From contig CAZSGN010000041.1 in assembly GCA_964606415.1 (NCBI GenBank), forward strand, positions 1-14,903: a stretch of DNA of 14,903 nt, in the 5' to 3' direction. A program made the translations under genes and the position numbers. The DNA is from CAZSGN01 sp964606415 (GTDB lineage Bacteria > Bacteroidota > Bacteroidia > Bacteroidales > JBBRXJ01). The notes below the pieces were generated by a model. That model made no database searches and was not told the DNA's origin. It worked only from the letters and a program-made list of their open reading frames with translations. Below, in pieces: positions 1 to 7,079 of this stretch (position 1 is its first letter; each line of letters begins with the position of its first letter).

Positions 1-780
1 ACAGGGGTTATTGCTAAGATTGAGAAGCCAGAGGCGCTTGATGAAATTGATGAAATTATTGATGTGTCCGATGGCATTATGATTGCTCGTGGTGATTTGG
101 GTGTTGAAGTTCCTTTTGATCGGGTGCCGCTTATTCAAAAACAAATTGTTAATAAGGCTATTTATTTGTATAAGCCTGTTATTATTGCCACCCAGATGAT
201 GGAAAGTCAGATTGAAAATTTTAATCCTACCAGGGCTGAGGCGAATGATGTTGCTAATGCTGTTCTGGATGGCTCTGATGTGTTGATGTTAAGCGGTGAA
301 ACATCTGTTGGTAAATATCCTGTGCAGGTTATTAAGAATATGCAGAAAATTATTGATTGGACAGAGTCCAATGGTTTTGATTTTTACCTGGAGAAAAAAC
401 CTGTTAATAATACTGCCCGGTTTTTGCCTGATTCAATTTGTTTTAGTGCCGTTAATCTGGCTAAACAAACAGATGCAAAAGCTATTATTGTTTTCACTCA
501 TAGTGGAAACACAGCTTACAAAGTAAGTAGTTACAGACCGGCAGCTGATATTTTTGCTATTACACCAAATAAGGCAATTATCCGTAAATTATCCCTTTTG
601 TGGGGGGTTAGGGCTTTCTATAATGATGAGGAGCCTGATATTGAGATGGCTATACAACAATCTATTGAATTTCTTAAAAAACAGGATTTGATCAGTGAAG
701 GAGAAGTGGTTATTCATGTTGGTAGTTCGCCTGTTTCCAAACGTGGTAAAACCAATCTGATTAGGATTAATTATGTTTGA
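1..780 (+). CDS. pyk: Pyruvate kinase, C-terminal part (5' end outside window)
   Basis: Pyruvate kinase transfers phosphate from phosphoenolpyruvate to ADP in the last step of cytoplasmic glycolysis. The frame is open from the first base, so the gene enters from the left and about 259 codons are visible, a little over half of the usual 470-480 residues. Seen in order: the metal and active-site segment AKIEKPEALD, the hallmark DGIMIARGDLGVEVP, the conserved QMMES followed by PTRAEANDVANAVLDG, then LMLSGETSVGKYP. After that comes the C-terminal alpha/beta domain, ending in HVGSSPVSKRGKTN. The Glu of KIE and the Asp of RGDLG are the expected divalent-metal ligands. The stop overlaps the start of the next gene by 8 bases, which suggests translational coupling. 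Identity is secure; nothing is visible of the promoter or N-terminus. Confidence 0.97.
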   Translation, partial: TGVIAKIEKPEALDEIDEIIDVSDGIMIARGDLGVEVPFDRVPLIQKQIVNKAIYLYKPVIIATQMMESQIENFNPTRAEANDVANAVLDGSDVLMLSGETSVGKYPVQVIKNMQKIIDWTESNGFDFYLEKKPVNNTARFLPDSICFSAVNLAKQTDAKAIIVFTHSGNTAYKVSSYRPAADIFAITPNKAIIRKLSLLWGVRAFYNDEEPDIEMAIQQSIEFLKKQDLISEGEVVIHVGSSPVSKRGKTNLIRINYV

Positions 781-1651
781 GGATTATCAGGCTCCCCTGG
801 ATCTAAAAATTAAGCAAGCTGAGGATAAGTGGTTGCCGTCTTCTTACAATTATCTCCGGTCTCTTTTTAAAGGACAGAAATTGGTTTCGCATGATCAGGA
901 TCATCATTTTCGAACATGGGTCATCACAAAAATACTTCTTCAGCAAAAGAATAGGGAAGGGGTCTTGTTTTCAGCAGCATTTATTGAAGCTTTGCTTATT
1001 GCGGTAATGTTTCATGATGCTGGTATGAGTCGCACCATCAATAAAACCCATGGTGAAGAAAGCCGGAAAATATGTGAGGACTTTTTGAGTGCCGGGCCGG
1101 GTATTTTGGATGGATACTTTAAAGCATTGCTCAATGCTATTGTTCATCATGATGATAAGATGTATAAAAAGCAGCCGGATTCGCCGAATATGACAGAAGA
1201 AAAATGGCTGTTGCGCTTGCTTTGTATGGCTGATGATTTAGAGGCTTTTGGTGCTTTGGGGGTATTCAGATACACGGAAATATATTTGCTCAGGGGAATC
1301 GCTATCGCTCAGTTACCACAACAGGTAATTGATAATGTGGTTAGCCGGTTTGATCACTTTTGCTCTTTCTTCCCCGATTCGACAGGAGTGCAGCTTTTTT
1401 ACCAACGTTATTATTTCATTTATGATTTTTTTTCTATGCTGCTCAATGATGGTGTTGATAATGATAATTCACAATCATCCATTATAAAAATGATTGAGAG
1501 TCATCTGACCGGCCGTTATCATGACATTCATTCTGTTTATTCATTTCGCCATCATCATATGCTTCCAGAAGAAGTCTTTTTTTTAAAGAATATTGAAGCG
1601 GAGTGTCTTGAGTTAAACCGCTATCATCATCATTCTTCTTATGCAGGCTGA
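773..1651 (+). CDS. HD-domain metal-dependent phosphohydrolase
   Basis: A 292-residue soluble protein with the metal-binding pattern of the HD superfamily, which hydrolyses phosphate esters of nucleotides or signalling nucleotides. Visible residues are His in SHDQDHHF (about 40-45), the HD pair in MFHDAG (81-82), His93 in THGEES, HHDD (125-128) and a later Asp in MADDLEAFG (154-155). The pattern resembles single-domain HD hydrolases; no RelA/SpoT synthetase, GAF or receiver domain is attached. The C-terminal part is rich in His, including HHH near the end, which could simply add metal affinity. The ATG lies inside the last codons of pyk in another frame with an 8-base overlap, so both are probably co-transcribed and coupled. 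The substrate cannot be deduced; a role in nucleotide turnover near glycolysis is only a guess. Confidence 0.8.
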   Translation: MFEDYQAPLDLKIKQAEDKWLPSSYNYLRSLFKGQKLVSHDQDHHFRTWVITKILLQQKNREGVLFSAAFIEALLIAVMFHDAGMSRTINKTHGEESRKICEDFLSAGPGILDGYFKALLNAIVHHDDKMYKKQPDSPNMTEEKWLLRLLCMADDLEAFGALGVFRYTEIYLLRGIAIAQLPQQVIDNVVSRFDHFCSFFPDSTGVQLFYQRYYFIYDFFSMLLNDGVDNDNSQSSIIKMIESHLTGRYHDIHSVYSFRHHHMLPEEVFFLKNIEAECLELNRYHHHSSYAG

Positions 1652-1839
1652 CTAGCTGTCTGGCTCAATTCAGTTTTTTGTTTTTGTGTGCGTTTTGTTT
1701 TAAAAAGAGATTGTTTGCATAGAACTTAACGGGAAAAGTCATAACTTTGTAATTAAAATGTTATTCTTTTTTTTCTGTTTTAAACGGCATCGTATATTAT
1801 ATAAAAGCCAGATTATTAAATTAATATACTACAGGAGCA
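1652..1839 (+). other. Intergenic gap before the MarR gene
   Basis: About 190 bases without a convincing reading frame. It starts with a GT-rich stretch and becomes AT-rich toward the next gene. It holds the TAACTTTG promoter element listed separately. I see no clear terminator for the pyruvate kinase/HD pair. Confidence 0.5.
1742..1749 (+). promoter_or_regulatory. Candidate -7 box (TAACTTTG) for marR gene
   Basis: TAACTTTG matches the Bacteroidota -7 consensus TAnnTTTG. A TTTG at 1714-1717 is the nearest -33-like element, but its spacer of 24 bases is longer than the usual 19-21. Transcription from here would give a leader of roughly 80 bases before the start at 1840, enough room for an operator. 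Motif matching only. Confidence 0.4.
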
Positions 1840-2325
1840 ATGATTGAGTCAACCCATATTCTTATTAAAATCAGAAAGATTGTAAGGTCTATTAATTTGG
1901 AGTCTAAAAAAATCCAAAAGGAGTATGGTATTAGTATAACCCAGCTTTTATGTCTTAATTATCTGAGTGAATGTGCAGATTATCACAGCACACAGCATGA
2001 TATCCGCCATTACCTTAATCTCAATTCAAGTACTGTAACTGGCATTATTCAGCGACTTGAAAAAAAAGGTTTTGTAGCTAAATTGCCTAAAACCGGAGAT
2101 AAAAGAGTGACACATATAATATTAACATCAAAGGGTGAAAAGTTAAGGAGCCAGGTTCCGCCTTTGTTGCATGATAAACTTGCATCAAAACTCGGGGAAC
2201 TATCATCTAATAAAATTCAGGAAATTACGGAATCGCTGGATGTATTAATTCATCTGCTTAATATTGAAAAGCTGGATGCATCGCCTCTTTTGACTAGTGA
2301 AGATCATATCAATGATCAGGAATGA
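1840..2325 (+). CDS. MarR-family winged-helix transcriptional regulator
   Basis: A 161-residue DNA-binding protein of the MarR family, which normally acts as a dimeric repressor released by small ligands or oxidation. Residues about 30-100 give the expected winged helix: ISITQLLCLNYL, then the recognition-helix region LNLNSSTVTGIIQRLEKKG, then the wing with the conserved D-K-R in KTGDKRVTHIILTSKGEKL. The flanking N- and C-terminal helices that make the dimer interface are present. The ATG is preceded by an AGGAG-like sequence (ACAGGAGCA). The C-terminal tail after residue 145 is acidic and probably flexible. Two Cys residues (in LLCLNYLSECAD) could permit redox sensing, but no known Cys motif is evident. 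Target genes are unknown; its own promoter or the small gene downstream are the nearest candidates. Confidence 0.85.
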   Translation: MIESTHILIKIRKIVRSINLESKKIQKEYGISITQLLCLNYLSECADYHSTQHDIRHYLNLNSSTVTGIIQRLEKKGFVAKLPKTGDKRVTHIILTSKGEKLRSQVPPLLHDKLASKLGELSSNKIQEITESLDVLIHLLNIEKLDASPLLTSEDHINDQE

Positions 2326-2387
2326 TTTTTGCTTTGTTATATTGTTTATGACAAGAATCAGTATCTTTTTATGATGCGTTTATTTTT

Positions 2388-2395
2388 TAGCTTTG
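2388..2395 (+). promoter_or_regulatory. Candidate -7 box (TAGCTTTG)
   Basis: TAGCTTTG matches TAnnTTTG and lies 54 bases upstream of the preferred start at 2450. No good -33 TTTG is present at the standard distance, so the call rests on one box. It suggests that the small gene downstream may be transcribed on its own. Confidence 0.35.
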
Positions 2396-2449
2396 TTGTG
2401 GTTACTGGTTTGCCGGAAAGTGTATAATTAATGGATGGAGAGAAGATTT

Positions 2450-2815
2450 ATGAGAACAAAAAATATTGATAAAAAAGAGGTGGTAAAAGCGGTAATTGAT
2501 GACTTGACTGAAAAGAAGCGGGGTGTAATACAGACAAGGCATTTTAAAGGTTTCCGGTCTCCTGACCAAATAAAATGGAGGAATAAGGGAAAAGCCTATA
2601 CGCCAGATGTGCTTGCGAAAGGAATCCAGAAAGAAGATGTTTTTGAAATTGTTACCGAAAATCATCCTAATCCGGAGAAAATAAAACTTTTTTCGATTTA
2701 CGCTCATGCCAGGCGCGGTGAATGCTACATTGTTGTCCCAAGGCCGAATGTTCCTTCGATTAAGCATTTTCTTGACAGCAATGATATTAAAGCTAAAATT
2801 GTTGAATACCATTAG
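2450..2815 (+). CDS. Small basic conserved-looking protein, function not recognised
   Basis: A 121-residue soluble protein with no signal peptide or membrane segment. I do not recognise the family. It is rich in Lys and Arg, with an N-terminal charged helix (NIDKKEVVKAVIDDL), a basic segment around RHFKGFRSPDQIKWRNKGK (31-49), a stretch with alternating hydrophobic residues (KIKLFSIYAHARRGECYIVV, 78-97) and a C-terminal helix. This looks like a real folded alpha/beta protein. The frame is open five codons further up to an ATG at 2435, but the ATG at 2450 is preferred because GGAGAG at 2437-2442 sits at a proper ribosome-binding distance. It follows the MarR gene after 124 bases. A nucleic-acid-binding role would fit the basic charge but is only inference. 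Confidence 0.65.
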   Translation: MRTKNIDKKEVVKAVIDDLTEKKRGVIQTRHFKGFRSPDQIKWRNKGKAYTPDVLAKGIQKEDVFEIVTENHPNPEKIKLFSIYAHARRGECYIVVPRPNVPSIKHFLDSNDIKAKIVEYH

Positions 2816-2833
2816 GATTATTAATCCATGCTC

Positions 2834-2960
2834 GTCCATAATGTCCGCTAACTTTGTTAGGCTTGTCCCTAAATTGTTTATTTACATCAGTAAACTGCAC
2901 ATTTTGGGACTTCACAAACTTTGTTCTCAAATATTCTGATTCAGACATTTGTTTATAGAC
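2834..2960 (+). repeat. Fold-back intergenic repeat, copy A
   Basis: A 127-base element in the gap between two convergent genes, clearly related to 10462-10605 and more distantly to 6908-7050. Its ends form an imperfect inverted repeat, GTCCATAA (2834-2841) against TTATAGAC (2953-2960), pairing at 7 of 8 positions. Inside are a left hairpin CTAAC-TTT-GTTAG (2848-2860), an inner stem GTCCCTAAAT/ATTTTGGGAC (2865-2874 with 2901-2910, 9 of 10 pairs), a central hairpin TTTAC-ATCA-GTAAA (2881-2894) and a small right hairpin ACAA-ACT-TTGT (2914-2924). The whole could fold into a branched structure. It codes for nothing evident. A MITE-like or REP-like mobile repeat is the best reading. Confidence 0.75.
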
Positions 2961-3134
2961 AGATTCTGGGTAGCATCAGGTGGTTAAGTAATTGTTGTAT
3001 TGATTGGCCGGCCTCATCAAAGGATTTAGGGATCACCGGGATGGTTATTTAATAAATATAACATATGGATTGAAAAGCAATCCGGGGACATTATAAAATG
3101 ATAATTGTATAAAAGCCTGATTATAAAACTTTTT
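2961..3134. other. Intergenic remainder downstream of atpC
   Basis: About 175 bases between repeat copy A and the end of atpC. Apart from the hairpin at 3067-3083, it contains no supported frame and no second repeat. No further ATP synthase gene follows atpC here. Confidence 0.5.
3067..3083 (-). terminator. Hairpin downstream of atpC, possible terminator
   Basis: GGATTG-AAAAG-CAATCC is a perfect 6-bp stem with a 5-base loop, about 50 bases past the atpC stop. Read on the minus strand it is followed by an AT-rich stretch, but not by an uninterrupted T run, so intrinsic termination is plausible rather than certain. Confidence 0.4.
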
Positions 3135-3392
3135 TTAAGTCCGTTGGCTGAGGTTTTTTGCCAGCACAGTAATTTGATTATGTTTTACTTCAATCAGGCC
3201 GCCCTTGATATCAAAGAAAATGGTGTTATTTTCTTCATCAATAATTTTTATTTCACCTTTGTCTAATGATGAAATGATAGGGGCATGGTTATGTAGTATT
3301 TCAAAAGATCCTTTGCTGCCAGGTACTTTCACCAAAGTGACATTGCCGGAGTAGACCTTTTGGTCCGGAGTTACAATATCAAGTCGCATCAT
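3135..3392 (-). CDS. atpC: F1F0 ATP synthase epsilon subunit, short form
   Basis: Epsilon belongs to the central stalk of F1 and couples rotation to catalysis on the cytoplasmic face of the membrane. The 85 residues show the N-terminal beta-sandwich signature: RLDIVTPDQKVYSG, then VKVPGSKGSFEILHNHAPIISSLDKGEI, then GGLIEVKHNQITVLA. The C-terminal helical hairpin found in the roughly 135-residue proteobacterial form is absent. That hairpin can inhibit ATP hydrolysis in other bacteria, so this version should lack that brake. The ATG directly abuts the atpD stop with no bases between, so the two are translated from one message. A second ATG is the next codon and could equally be used. Confidence 0.93.
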   Translation of the reverse strand: MMRLDIVTPDQKVYSGNVTLVKVPGSKGSFEILHNHAPIISSLDKGEIKIIDEENNTIFFDIKGGLIEVKHNQITVLAKNLSQRT

Positions 3393-4898
3393 TTATTTGC
3401 TTTCTTTTAGGAGTTGTTCCCCTTTTTTAATGGCATCTTCAATGGTACCAACTAAATGAAATGCTGCTTCAGGATACTCATCAACTTCCCCATCCATAAT
3501 CATTTTAAATCCCTTAATGGTGTCTTCGATGCTTACAAATGCACCAGGAATATTGGTGAACTGTTCAGCAACATGGAAAGGCTGGGATAAAAATCGCTGT
3601 ACTCTTCTGGCACGGTGAACAACCAATTTATCTTCTTCAGACAGCTCATCCATTCCTAAAATAGCGATAATATCCTGAAGTTCGTTGTAGCGCTGTAATA
3701 ATTCTTTTACTCTTTCAGCAGTGCTATAGTGATCATCTCCAACAATTTCCCTTGTGAGAATCCTGGATGTTGAATCCAAAGGATCTACGGCTGGGTAAAT
3801 GCCGAGAGAGGAAATTTTACGACTTAAAACGGTTGTTGCATCGAGATGGGAGAATGTTGTGGCTGGCGCTGGATCCGTTAAATCGTCGGCAGGCACATAA
3901 ATTGCCTGAACGGAAGTGATAGAGCCTTTATTGGTAGAGGTGATCCTTTCCTGCATTGCCCCCATTTCTGTTGCCAGGGTTGGCTGATAACCTACTGCTG
4001 CAGGCATTCTGCCTAAAAGTGCTGAAACTTCTGATCCGGCTTGGGTAAAGCGGAAGATGTTATCGACAAAGAAGAGAATGTCTTTTCCTTGTCCTGATTC
4101 TCCTCCATCCCTGTAAGATTCAGCAACGGTTAAGCCACTTAGGGCTACTGTTGCGCGGGCACCCGGGGGTTCGTTCATTTGTCCGAAGACCAGTGTTGCC
4201 TGGGATTTTTCCAGTTCACTGTGATCGACTTTGGATATGTCCCATCCTCCTTCTTCCATGCTTTTTTCAAAAGCTTTGCCATATTTAATAACGCCTGACT
4301 CGATCATTTCACGTAGCAGATCGTTTCCTTCTCTTGACCGTTCACCTACCCCAGCAAATACAGATAGGCCTGAATATTTTTTGGCAATGTTGTTGATCAG
4401 TTCCATAATGATGACGGTCTTGCCAACACCTGCTCCTCCGAATAATCCAATTTTGCCGCCTTTTGCATAGGGTTCAATCAGGTCAATGACTTTGATACCT
4501 GTGTATAATACTTCTGACTCTGTTTTTAAATCTTCAAATTTTGGCGCTTTATTATGAATTTGGTAACCACCTTCATAGGATACATCACCAAGACCATCGA
4601 TCGGGCGGCCGATGACATTAAGTAAGCGCCCTTTGATTTTTTCTCCATCAGGCATGAGAATTGGTGATCCTGTTGCAATAGCTTCCATCCCTCTGGATAA
4701 TCCATCTGTTGAATCAAGGGCAATGGTTCGGACAATGCTTTCGCCAATGTGTTGCTGACATTCGACAATAAGTGTGTCTTTCCCCTCTCTGGGGATTTCC
4801 AGTGCATCATGAATTTTGGGTAGCTTGCCGCCAACATCAAAACTTACATCAACTACTGGTCCGATCACCTGAGCAATTTTTCCTTTAAGTTCTGCCAT
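3393..4898 (-). CDS. atpD: F1F0 ATP synthase beta subunit
   Basis: Catalytic subunit of F1, which makes ATP from ADP and phosphate using the ion gradient. The 501-residue chain is full length and has the Walker A loop GGAGVGKT (154-161), the GERSREG motif (185-191), the Walker B region ILFFVDNIFRFTQAGSE, the QPTLATEMG segment and DELSEEDKLVVHRARR near the end. A stretch around 208-233 (KAFEKSMEEGGWDISKVDHSE) lengthens the protein relative to the 460-residue E. coli form, in keeping with Bacteroidota homologues. The start follows MAELKGKIAQVIGPVVDV, the usual N-terminus. Only atpC accompanies it: the other F1 and F0 genes are not in the flanking DNA shown. Confidence 0.98.
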   Translation of the reverse strand: MAELKGKIAQVIGPVVDVSFDVGGKLPKIHDALEIPREGKDTLIVECQQHIGESIVRTIALDSTDGLSRGMEAIATGSPILMPDGEKIKGRLLNVIGRPIDGLGDVSYEGGYQIHNKAPKFEDLKTESEVLYTGIKVIDLIEPYAKGGKIGLFGGAGVGKTVIIMELINNIAKKYSGLSVFAGVGERSREGNDLLREMIESGVIKYGKAFEKSMEEGGWDISKVDHSELEKSQATLVFGQMNEPPGARATVALSGLTVAESYRDGGESGQGKDILFFVDNIFRFTQAGSEVSALLGRMPAAVGYQPTLATEMGAMQERITSTNKGSITSVQAIYVPADDLTDPAPATTFSHLDATTVLSRKISSLGIYPAVDPLDSTSRILTREIVGDDHYSTAERVKELLQRYNELQDIIAILGMDELSEEDKLVVHRARRVQRFLSQPFHVAEQFTNIPGAFVSIEDTIKGFKMIMDGEVDEYPEAAFHLVGTIEDAIKKGEQLLKESK

Positions 4899-4939
4899 AT
4901 CTGATTGTTTGTTTAAGAATCTTCTATCCTGATATGAAG

Positions 4940-4947
4940 CAAATTTA
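4940..4947 (-). promoter_or_regulatory. Candidate -7 box of atpDC (TAAATTTG)
   Basis: On the minus strand TAAATTTG matches TAnnTTTG exactly. Transcription would start near 4934, giving a leader of about 35 bases before the atpD ATG. A run of A residues on the minus strand lies just upstream (4951-4961). No clear -33 TTTG is found at normal spacing. Confidence 0.5.
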
Positions 4948-5095
4948 ACATTTTTTTTTTTCGAAGGGTGGTATCTTTAAAATGTTTTCGGTTACCTTGA
5001 TAAAAATGGCATTTAGCACCTGTCTATGGTGTTCATATTGTCATGTTTCAATTTTGCGGCTTGCTGCTTTAAATAATGAAAATAACGCAATGCTC

Positions 5096-5113
5096 AAAAG
5101 GGAAAAACCTTTT
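5096..5113 (-). terminator. Weak hairpin just past the Wzi-like gene
   Basis: AAAAGG and CCTTTT form a 6-bp stem around a 6-base loop immediately after the stop codon of the barrel gene. The stem is mostly A-T and no long T run follows on the minus strand, so the terminator call is tentative. Confidence 0.25.
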
Positions 5114-6751
5114 TTAAAATCCAACATTGAGCCCGGCAATAAAGAGATGTTCGGCTTCGCTGAAAAAGGGTGCTGTAAATGTCTTAACATCGCCAGAAAA
5201 TTGTTGATTTTTGTATGTTAAGGTTACAAATGCCTGATGAATAATCTCGTAACTGAGGTCTAAAACATATGCTTTTTTACGCCATATCACTTCTTCCATA
5301 AAGGGAATCCCTACTCTTTTTGTGCCCAGTGCTGTATGGTCTTCCCCGTGCCTGGCATAATTATATGATAATTCAATATGCATGCCTCTAAATGGCCGGA
5401 AACCCACGTCGAAATAATATTCTTCGGCGTTGTCTTTTAAATAATGACCCAGGTTATAACCGTTCGAGCTAAAGGTTGTTATAGGGATATGATGCCGGTA
5501 AACAAGTGGGTTGGTTCTGGTCCATTCGCCGGTAAAATAGGTGTTGGGAAGCAGATTGTATACCCTGAAACCGGTTTTGTAGCTGACAAAGTTGTATTCA
5601 TCTGGTTTAGTGAATCTTGATATTGCCAATTCATCAATAAATACTGATGCATAAAGATGTAGTTGGTTGATTGCCCTGGATGATAAATTGAAAAACATTT
5701 GAGAATTTTGGCCTACATTGTTCCCGGCTTTATCTGTTGCATTTAATGTGTGGTCTACAGATTTATAAAATAGGAAAGGAATGGCATATCCCGGGTACCA
5801 TGCATCCCCAAAAATAATTGAATTACCTGCGCTGACCCAGGTGCGGGTAAATGGCCTGAAACTGAACATGTTGGCAGATATGTATTTTCTTCTTAACACA
5901 TCGCGGGATGAAGTTCCATAAGCATTGGTAAATTGGTAGCTCCTTGTGCTGTCAACTATTTCAGAAATAAGCCATCCGTGAAAATAATTGAAACGGAACC
6001 ATTCAACGGGGTTTATTGATAATTTAAAATGCGTGAATGAAGGTGGTTTCGGGGAAAAAATATTTGCCCCATTGTTATTGGATCCCCATTCAATATGGTC
6101 TTTAACAAGACCTGCATGACCCCAGTCCCAGGTGAAAGTAATGCCACCCCGCATTTCACTGTAGTCTCCCCCATTATCAACATATTTGTAATTGCCGCCG
6201 GTTCGTTGATTTAGATAAGGTTCGAGCGAAATCATCCGCGACTCATGATTATCTCTTAAACTGGCATATGCACCGATACGGTCTCCGAAATAGGCAAAGG
6301 CTTCGGCGCCATTCCAACGGTGGAATATCTGGTCCTGATGGTGGTTGAATGAACGAAAACCTAATATCGGATTGACGGATATGGTGAATGATGAGTCTGA
6401 ATAATAAAAAAGATCTTTTCTTTTTTTAAATTGCTCCCCGCGTTTTAATTCTTTATTAAAATCTTTTAAAAAGAAATGGAGATCCTGTTTTTGGCGGGGA
6501 TTTAATTTTTCTTTATTTTCTTCTATGTGTTTTAATTGATTAGCAATAAATGTTCTCGTGAATGGTTTAATAGTGCTGCTGATTTCGATTAGTCCCATTC
6601 CTGCCATTTCATCAAGATAATGATAAACGGATTCATTCTGAATGTGATGATATACTTTTTGTGCCTTAGTTTCCGCTGGCAAGGAAGCTATTGTCAAAAA
6701 AAGGATCAATTTGACAAATAAATTTTGATAATTTAATGGCTGTGTCAACAC
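5114..6751 (-). CDS. Wzi-like outer-membrane beta-barrel (capsule assembly family)
   Basis: A 545-residue exported protein. Residues 11-31 form a signal peptide (KLILFLTIASLPAETKAQ), followed by a short helical segment (VYHYLDEMAGMGLIE through KPFTRTFIANQLKHIEE), a layout I associate with Bacteroidota Wzi-type proteins. The rest alternates aromatic and polar residues as in a beta-barrel and ends in LFIAGLNVGF, with the C-terminal Phe typical of outer-membrane insertion. The motif DHIEWGSNNNGANIFS resembles the Wzi segment in which a W-G pair precedes a loop and 'LS'. Wzi anchors capsule polysaccharide to the cell surface; whether this one does is inference, since no capsule genes are nearby. 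The start is GTG at 6751: no ATG occurs between it and the upstream in-frame stop. It is transcribed divergently from the YfiR operon. Confidence 0.65.
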   Translation of the reverse strand: MLTQPLNYQNLFVKLILFLTIASLPAETKAQKVYHHIQNESVYHYLDEMAGMGLIEISSTIKPFTRTFIANQLKHIEENKEKLNPRQKQDLHFFLKDFNKELKRGEQFKKRKDLFYYSDSSFTISVNPILGFRSFNHHQDQIFHRWNGAEAFAYFGDRIGAYASLRDNHESRMISLEPYLNQRTGGNYKYVDNGGDYSEMRGGITFTWDWGHAGLVKDHIEWGSNNNGANIFSPKPPSFTHFKLSINPVEWFRFNYFHGWLISEIVDSTRSYQFTNAYGTSSRDVLRRKYISANMFSFRPFTRTWVSAGNSIIFGDAWYPGYAIPFLFYKSVDHTLNATDKAGNNVGQNSQMFFNLSSRAINQLHLYASVFIDELAISRFTKPDEYNFVSYKTGFRVYNLLPNTYFTGEWTRTNPLVYRHHIPITTFSSNGYNLGHYLKDNAEEYYFDVGFRPFRGMHIELSYNYARHGEDHTALGTKRVGIPFMEEVIWRKKAYVLDLSYEIIHQAFVTLTYKNQQFSGDVKTFTAPFFSEAEHLFIAGLNVGF

Positions 6752-6907
6752 GATATTTAAGCTTTTTTAATTTTGAAAATTAATGATTTTCTTAGAAAAT
6801 GGTGAGATTAAGTGTAACTTTCTATTATGCCTCTCGTAAAAAAACTTATTTGAGTATATGGAGGTTCAGTTTTTTTTAATCATGATAATCATTATCTTTG
6901 GTTAAGG
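6752..6907. other. Divergent promoter region, barrel gene / yfiR operon
   Basis: An AT-rich stretch of about 155 bases between the barrel gene on the minus strand and the leader of the yfiR operon on the plus strand. The only good -7 match faces right (6893-6900). No TAnnTTTG is seen for the barrel gene, which may use a different promoter type. Confidence 0.45.
6893..6900 (+). promoter_or_regulatory. Candidate -7 box of the yfiR-kinase operon (TATCTTTG)
   Basis: TATCTTTG matches TAnnTTTG exactly, with T-rich DNA upstream (6871-6878) but no canonical -33 TTTG. Transcription would start near 6907, exactly where repeat copy B begins, so the leader would consist almost entirely of the fold-back element. 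Confidence 0.5.
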
Positions 6908-7050
6908 AGAGTTTGTCTATAACGTTCAATTTCTTCGTTGTTGCTCAAAACATAAATCTTCAAATACGCTGGTATTCTGTGGTTTAGATTTTGAGCACGC
7001 CGCGGACTTGAACATGACAGATCAAACGCTCGACTTTACTGACAGGTTCT
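6908..7050 (+). repeat. Fold-back intergenic repeat, copy B (operon leader)
   Basis: A diverged relative of copies A and C in the same orientation. The ends AGAGTTTGTC (6908-6917) and GACAGGTTCT (7041-7050) pair along 10 positions if G-U is allowed. An inner stem GCTCAAAA/TTTTGAGC (6943-6950 with 6989-6996) is perfect. TAAATC/GGTTTA (6953-6958 with 6981-6986) extends it, and a central hairpin AATAC-GCTG-GTATT (6963-6976) caps it. The last 41 bases align without gaps to the end of copy C. It ends 29 bases before the preferred yfiR start. As RNA it should be highly structured. Confidence 0.65.
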
Positions 7051-7079
7051 AAATAGAATTGGTGAATTTAAATGATGTA

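Noticed and set aside
2402..2839. Open frame of 145 codons on the minus strand
   Set aside because: It lies antisense to the better-supported 2450-2815 gene, has odd composition (many Phe and Asn) and no ribosome site; it mirrors the AT-rich coding strand opposite.
4982..5221. Open frame of 79 codons on the plus strand
   Set aside because: It runs into the 3' end of the barrel gene in antisense, has no ribosome site and no recognisable motif.
6908..7050. tRNA-like or riboswitch identity for the structured leader
   Set aside because: It has a branched fold, but no tRNA T-loop, anticodon arm or CCA pattern, and no motif of a riboswitch class that I recognise; the other two copies are not upstream of related genes, so a repeat family explains it better.
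7059..7079. TTG/GTG starts for the yfiR-like gene
   Set aside because: ATG at 7080 already gives a normal signal peptide; the earlier codons add only a polar extension without a better ribosome site.
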